In this document: positions 5,834 through 8,819 of the stretch, one piece after another
Position numbering within the stretch: position 1 is the first letter of the stretch
Layout: the number at the start of each line of letters is the position of its first letter
NCBI GenBank assembly: GCA_945861195.1
Contig: CAMATS010000069.1
Span: 1-8,819, forward strand
Reading direction: 5' to 3'
DNA: 8,819 nt
Origin: Rhodoferax sp. OV413
Lineage (GTDB): Bacteria > Pseudomonadota > Gammaproteobacteria > Burkholderiales > Burkholderiaceae_C
Notes under the pieces: generated by a model
Told to the model about the DNA's origin: nothing
Seen by the model: only the letters and a program-made list of their open reading frames with translations
Databases searched by the model: none
Position numbers and translations under genes: made by a program

Positions 5834-5937
5834 TTGTATCCTCCAGCCTGAGCCAAACCTGGGCTCTTCAATGACGAATTGAACCCAACCCTGTTTTGCA
5901 AAAAACCAGCCCGCATTCTCGCTTGTGAAACCGCCTT
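5834..5937 (-). promoter_or_regulatory. Intergenic region between adenylate cyclase and amidohydrolase, with small inverted repeat
   Basis: This 104-base gap must hold the end of the cyclase transcript and any promoter for the amidohydrolase. It contains a perfect 6-bp inverted repeat, TTCAAT/ATTGAA with a 5-base spacer (5867-5883), a possible operator, and a weaker GAGCC/GGCTC pair (5850-5866). I found no convincing -35/-10 pair and no hairpin followed by a T-run, so neither a promoter nor a terminator is claimed. The amidohydrolase ribosome site (GGAGG) lies at its left end. Confidence 0.35.
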
Positions 5938-8172
5938 TTATTTGGATTCATGGTTGGTCGCCCCATCCCACTGGGCCATCGGCGGGTGAGCCTGAAAATG
6001 TGCAATCCGCTTGGCGTACAAGGCGTAGAGCTCGCTCAGGGGTTGTAGCACCTGCAGGCTCGCCAGCAGCAACTGCGCCGCCCCCCAGTCTTGCGCCCGG
6101 TAGGCCAGCAGCACCTGCTGCCACTGCGCCAACTCCGCTGCCAGCGTCTCGGGCAACTCCGCATCCGGCCCCAAAGGCTCAAAGATGGCAACAGGCCGGT
6201 TTTTGCCTTTCACCCGCACCCGGTCGACCTCTCGGCAGGCCCAGCCGGGCAAGCGTTTTTGGGTCTCTTCGCCAATCAAAATACCAACGCCATAGTGCTT
6301 GGTCAGCCCCTCCAGACGCGCACCCAGATTAACCGCATCACCCATGACGGTGTAAGCCCGGCGAATTTTTGAGCCCATGTCGCCAACCCGCATCGGGCCC
6401 GAGTTCAGGCCAATGCCAATGCGCAGCTCGGGCCAGCCTTTTTCCAAAAACTGCTGGCTCAGTCGGCGCGCCTGCGCCTGCATGCCCAGGGCTGCGCGCA
6501 CCGCGTTTTGCGCATGCCGCGGGTCTTCCACCGGCGCGCCCCAAAAAGCCATCACGGCGTCGCCAATGTATTTGTCCAGCGTGCCCTGGTTGGCTTCGCG
6601 TATCACCTCACTCATGGCGGTCAGGTAGGTATTGATCAGGTCCGACAGGTCATGCGGGCTCAGGCCCTCGGAAATCGAGGTAAACCCCCGCACATCGGCA
6701 AACAAAACTGTCAGATCGCGCTGCAACGGCACCATCGTGAAAGCGCCCGGGTTCTCGGCCATCTTCTCAACCAATTCAGGCGGCACATAGTAGCCAAACA
6801 GGTCTGAGATTTGCCGCATGCCACGGCTTTGCACAAAAAACCCATAGGCCATTTGGTAGGCAAACAGGCTGAGCAAACAGGCCAGTGGCGTGGCCAGGGG
6901 CAGCAGCAGTTGCTCTTGCCACAGCAGCGCGCTGCTGGTGGCGAGCAGTGCGGCCAAAGCCAGCACGCCCACGCCTATGGTGTAACGGGCTTTGCGCCAC
7001 AGACCCCCAAACACCAGCAAGCAGCCCAGCAGCAGCACCGTGAGCAGCTCCAGACCCTGGGTGTAGGCCGGGCGGTGCAACACCCGGGCGTCCAGCATGC
7101 CCGAGATCAGGTTGGCATGCACCTCCACGCCCGGAAAGCTGACCCCGAAGGGCGTTGCCACCAAATCGGCCAGTCCGCTGGCTGAGGTACCGATCAGCAC
7201 GATGCGGTTTTTCAGGGCATCAGCAGGCAGCCGGCCCTGCAACACATCAAGCGCAGAATAATAGGGAAAGCTCCCCTGCGCACCCCGAAACGGCACCAAG
7301 GCGTTGAGTGCGTCATCCACCGGTATCTCAATGGGCCCGACGCTGATGGATTCAACCCGGGGTTCGGCATTGCTGCCGTAAGTCGAGCGCGACAGCCCGA
7401 GTTCAGACACGCCGGTAAAGGCCTGCAAAACCGCCAGCGACAGGGCCGGGTAATAGCGCCCTTGGTGCTCTATGAGCAGGGGCACGCGCCGCCTCACACC
7501 GTCCTCATCCACCAGCGGGTTCAGGTGGCCAGCGCCGGCTGCAGCGTCTGCAAACTCGGGCAACATGCCGGTGTAGCCCGGGTAAGACTGGGCGCGCAGG
7601 GCGCTCAAGCCCCAGTCGGCGGCGGCCACGCCCTCGGGCAAGCGGGTATCTACCGCCGCCATGCCATTGTGAAAAGCAAAACCCAGCACCACCGGGCCGG
7701 CTTGCATGGATTGGGCAAACAGCTGGTCAAAAGACAGGCGCGGGCGCCATTTTTCCAGCGCCTGCTTGAACTGTGCATCAGCCTTGAGCTCGTCTTTGGC
7801 CAGGGCCTCCAACACCGCCAGGCCAGAGGACTGGTCTTTTTCAGACAAAATCAAATCCACCGCCACCAGCGAGGCCTGCTGCTCCAGCAGCAGCGTCACC
7901 AACCGGGCCAGGCGGTCGCGCGGCCAGGGCCAGCGGCCCTCGCCACCACGGTCTTTCTCAAGCAGGCTTTTCTCATCGATGTCCACCACCACGATGCGCT
8001 CATCCAGGGTTTGCGGCGCCAGGGCCCGCACCCGCAAGTCATAGAGCATCGACTCCAGCCTGGGCAGCAGCGGCAGGCGGTACCACTGTGCCGCATGGCC
8101 AGCGAACAAGGCCACCAGCCCCAGCCCGAGCAGCACACGCCAAGCCCACAATTTGCCAAAGCGGCTGGCCAT
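5938..8172 (-). CDS. CHASE2-domain membrane adenylate cyclase (class III)
   Basis: A 744-residue inner-membrane protein. An N-terminal membrane anchor (about 8-28) precedes a periplasmic CHASE2 sensor (about 40-345; YDLRVR at 44-49, RIVVVDIDEKSL at 59-70, WPWPR, later IVLIGTSASGLADLVATPFG). Three hydrophobic segments follow at about 360-455, then a cytoplasmic class III cyclase domain (about 480-670). Catalytic residues are complete: metal aspartates Asp493 (FADVRGFT) and Asp538 (DKYIGDAV), Asn615 and Arg619 (GDAVNLGARLE) for the transition state. Lys534 and Thr608 at the base-recognition positions fit ATP rather than GTP, so the product should be cAMP. The start at 8172 lacks a strong ribosome site but follows the upstream gene by only 5 bases, implying coupled translation. 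The signal sensed is unknown. Membrane topology is by eye. Confidence 0.93.
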   Translation of the reverse strand: MASRFGKLWAWRVLLGLGLVALFAGHAAQWYRLPLLPRLESMLYDLRVRALAPQTLDERIVVVDIDEKSLLEKDRGGEGRWPWPRDRLARLVTLLLEQQASLVAVDLILSEKDQSSGLAVLEALAKDELKADAQFKQALEKWRPRLSFDQLFAQSMQAGPVVLGFAFHNGMAAVDTRLPEGVAAADWGLSALRAQSYPGYTGMLPEFADAAAGAGHLNPLVDEDGVRRRVPLLIEHQGRYYPALSLAVLQAFTGVSELGLSRSTYGSNAEPRVESISVGPIEIPVDDALNALVPFRGAQGSFPYYSALDVLQGRLPADALKNRIVLIGTSASGLADLVATPFGVSFPGVEVHANLISGMLDARVLHRPAYTQGLELLTVLLLGCLLVFGGLWRKARYTIGVGVLALAALLATSSALLWQEQLLLPLATPLACLLSLFAYQMAYGFFVQSRGMRQISDLFGYYVPPELVEKMAENPGAFTMVPLQRDLTVLFADVRGFTSISEGLSPHDLSDLINTYLTAMSEVIREANQGTLDKYIGDAVMAFWGAPVEDPRHAQNAVRAALGMQAQARRLSQQFLEKGWPELRIGIGLNSGPMRVGDMGSKIRRAYTVMGDAVNLGARLEGLTKHYGVGILIGEETQKRLPGWACREVDRVRVKGKNRPVAIFEPLGPDAELPETLAAELAQWQQVLLAYRAQDWGAAQLLLASLQVLQPLSELYALYAKRIAHFQAHPPMAQWDGATNHESK

Positions 8173-8177
8173 GGCAG

Positions 8178-8819
8178 TCAGCGCCGGACCTCGTCAACCT
8201 TCAGGTAAATCCGGCTGGCCTCGGGCGTGCTGCGAGATGAGGAGGTGACGGTGTTGCCACTGCTCCACGGCCCCTTGCCGCTGACCTCGGTCCAAACGCC
8301 CACCGGCACACTCAGCGTGGTCTCCACTTTGCTGGCGTCGCTGGCGCGCACGCCCTGGGTCTGCTGTTGCGCAAAAAACTGCACCACCGCCCGACCACCC
8401 GTGATTTCAGCCACCACGGTCAACACGCTGCTGGTTTCAGCCCGGGCGCCCCCCTGCCCGACCTGGCGCGAGCCGGTGGCTTGGTACAGGGTCAAGGAGG
8501 CGCGCTCGCCCTCTATGGCCTGCACCCGCTGCTCGGAATTGTTGTCGCGCTGGCTGGAGTTGGTCTGGGCAACACTGGCATCCCCATAGCGCACCGAGAT
8601 CAGCAACTGCCGCGAGCCAGTGGCCGCCACAGCCGGGCTTGGCGCGGCGGCTGGCCTGGGGTTGCTGCTGGCCAGGGTGTTCAAAAAGTTGGGAATACTG
8701 GGCAACACCCGCGGCGTATCGCTTGGCTGCAGGCCCATGAAGCCGGCCTCGTCTTTGTTGAGAACAATACGCCCCGAGGGCCCCTCCAAGGCGGTCGAGC
8801 CCGCATACACCCGGTTGTA
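8178..8819 (-). CDS. Secretin-like envelope protein, partial (N-terminus outside the window)
   Basis: The reading frame stays open to the window edge (213 codons visible), so the start lies beyond it; a GTG at 8810 is probably internal. The visible part has a Pro/Ala-rich linker (about 45-65 from the edge), then QLLISVRYGDASVAQTNSS, VQAIEGERASLTLYQ, RAVVQFFAQQQ and VPVGVWTEVSG, ending in RIYLKVDEVRR. This order (RQLL.SVR..., VQ..EGE.A.., a strand pair, ..G.W.E..G, S..RI.LKVEEVR) recalls small secretin-fold proteins related to the C-terminal domain of GspD/PulD, usually annotated as hypothetical or secretin-related. No signal peptide can be judged because the N-terminus is missing. It lies 5 bases upstream of the adenylate cyclase on the same strand and very likely shares its mRNA. 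The fold assignment is tentative. Confidence 0.45.
   Translation of the reverse strand, partial: YNRVYAGSTALEGPSGRIVLNKDEAGFMGLQPSDTPRVLPSIPNFLNTLASSNPRPAAAPSPAVAATGSRQLLISVRYGDASVAQTNSSQRDNNSEQRVQAIEGERASLTLYQATGSRQVGQGGARAETSSVLTVVAEITGGRAVVQFFAQQQTQGVRASDASKVETTLSVPVGVWTEVSGKGPWSSGNTVTSSSRSTPEASRIYLKVDEVRR

Noticed and set aside
4583..5851. Plus-strand open frame of 422 codons opposite the amidohydrolase
   Set aside because: His/Arg/Ala-rich antisense shadow of a clear M20 hydrolase; no family features.
5850..5866. GAGCC/GGCTC hairpin as an intrinsic terminator
   Set aside because: Only 5 base pairs and not followed by a T-run on either strand.
7462..8208. Plus-strand 248-codon open frame opposite the CHASE2 domain
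   Set aside because: Gln/His/Arg-rich antisense translation typical of a shadow; the minus strand has a complete cyclase.
1..8819. CRISPR arrays, tRNA or rRNA genes, phage structural genes
   Set aside because: No spaced direct repeats, no tRNA-like cloverleaf with a T-loop motif, and no rRNA-like stretches noticed on reading.

Overview
The window looks like chromosome of a GC-rich betaproteobacterium, most likely Burkholderiales/Comamonadaceae (Rhodoferax/Polaromonas-like). This is inferred from the protein sequences, the codon style and the divergent tal / zwf-hexR arrangement; no database search was possible.

Layout. (1) Bases 1-1177 are an accessory patch. A two-gene module on the minus strand, a TumE-family (DUF6516-like) toxin followed by a winged-helix antitoxin/repressor joined by an ATGA overlap, lies between two decayed pieces of an IS630-family transposase (N-terminal piece at 981-1102, middle/C-terminal piece at 1-109). 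Both pieces are on the same strand and in the order of one original gene. A perfect 9+9 bp palindrome covers the toxin start codon. (2) Bases 1178-4574 carry central carbon metabolism: transaldolase (tal, minus) diverges from glucose-6-phosphate dehydrogenase (zwf, plus), which is followed by the RpiR-family regulator hexR (plus). The 97-bp tal-zwf gap holds two back-to-back 15-bp sites resembling the known HexR operator, so the regulator probably controls both its own operon and tal. (3) Bases 4571-5833 (minus) encode an M20-family amidohydrolase (hippurate hydrolase/aminoacylase type) that meets hexR tail to tail, the two stop codons sharing TTAA. (4) Bases 5938-8819 (minus) hold a probable two-gene unit: a secretin-like envelope protein (running off the window end) followed 5 bp later by a CHASE2-domain membrane adenylate cyclase.

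How the parts work together: zwf and tal belong to the oxidative and non-oxidative pentose phosphate branches and also feed the Entner-Doudoroff route. HexR senses the ED intermediate KDPG in characterised relatives, so the central block is a self-contained regulon. The cyclase block probably makes cAMP in response to an unknown periplasmic signal. The most unusual part is the left end, where a toxin-antitoxin pair appears nested in a dead transposon beside tal.
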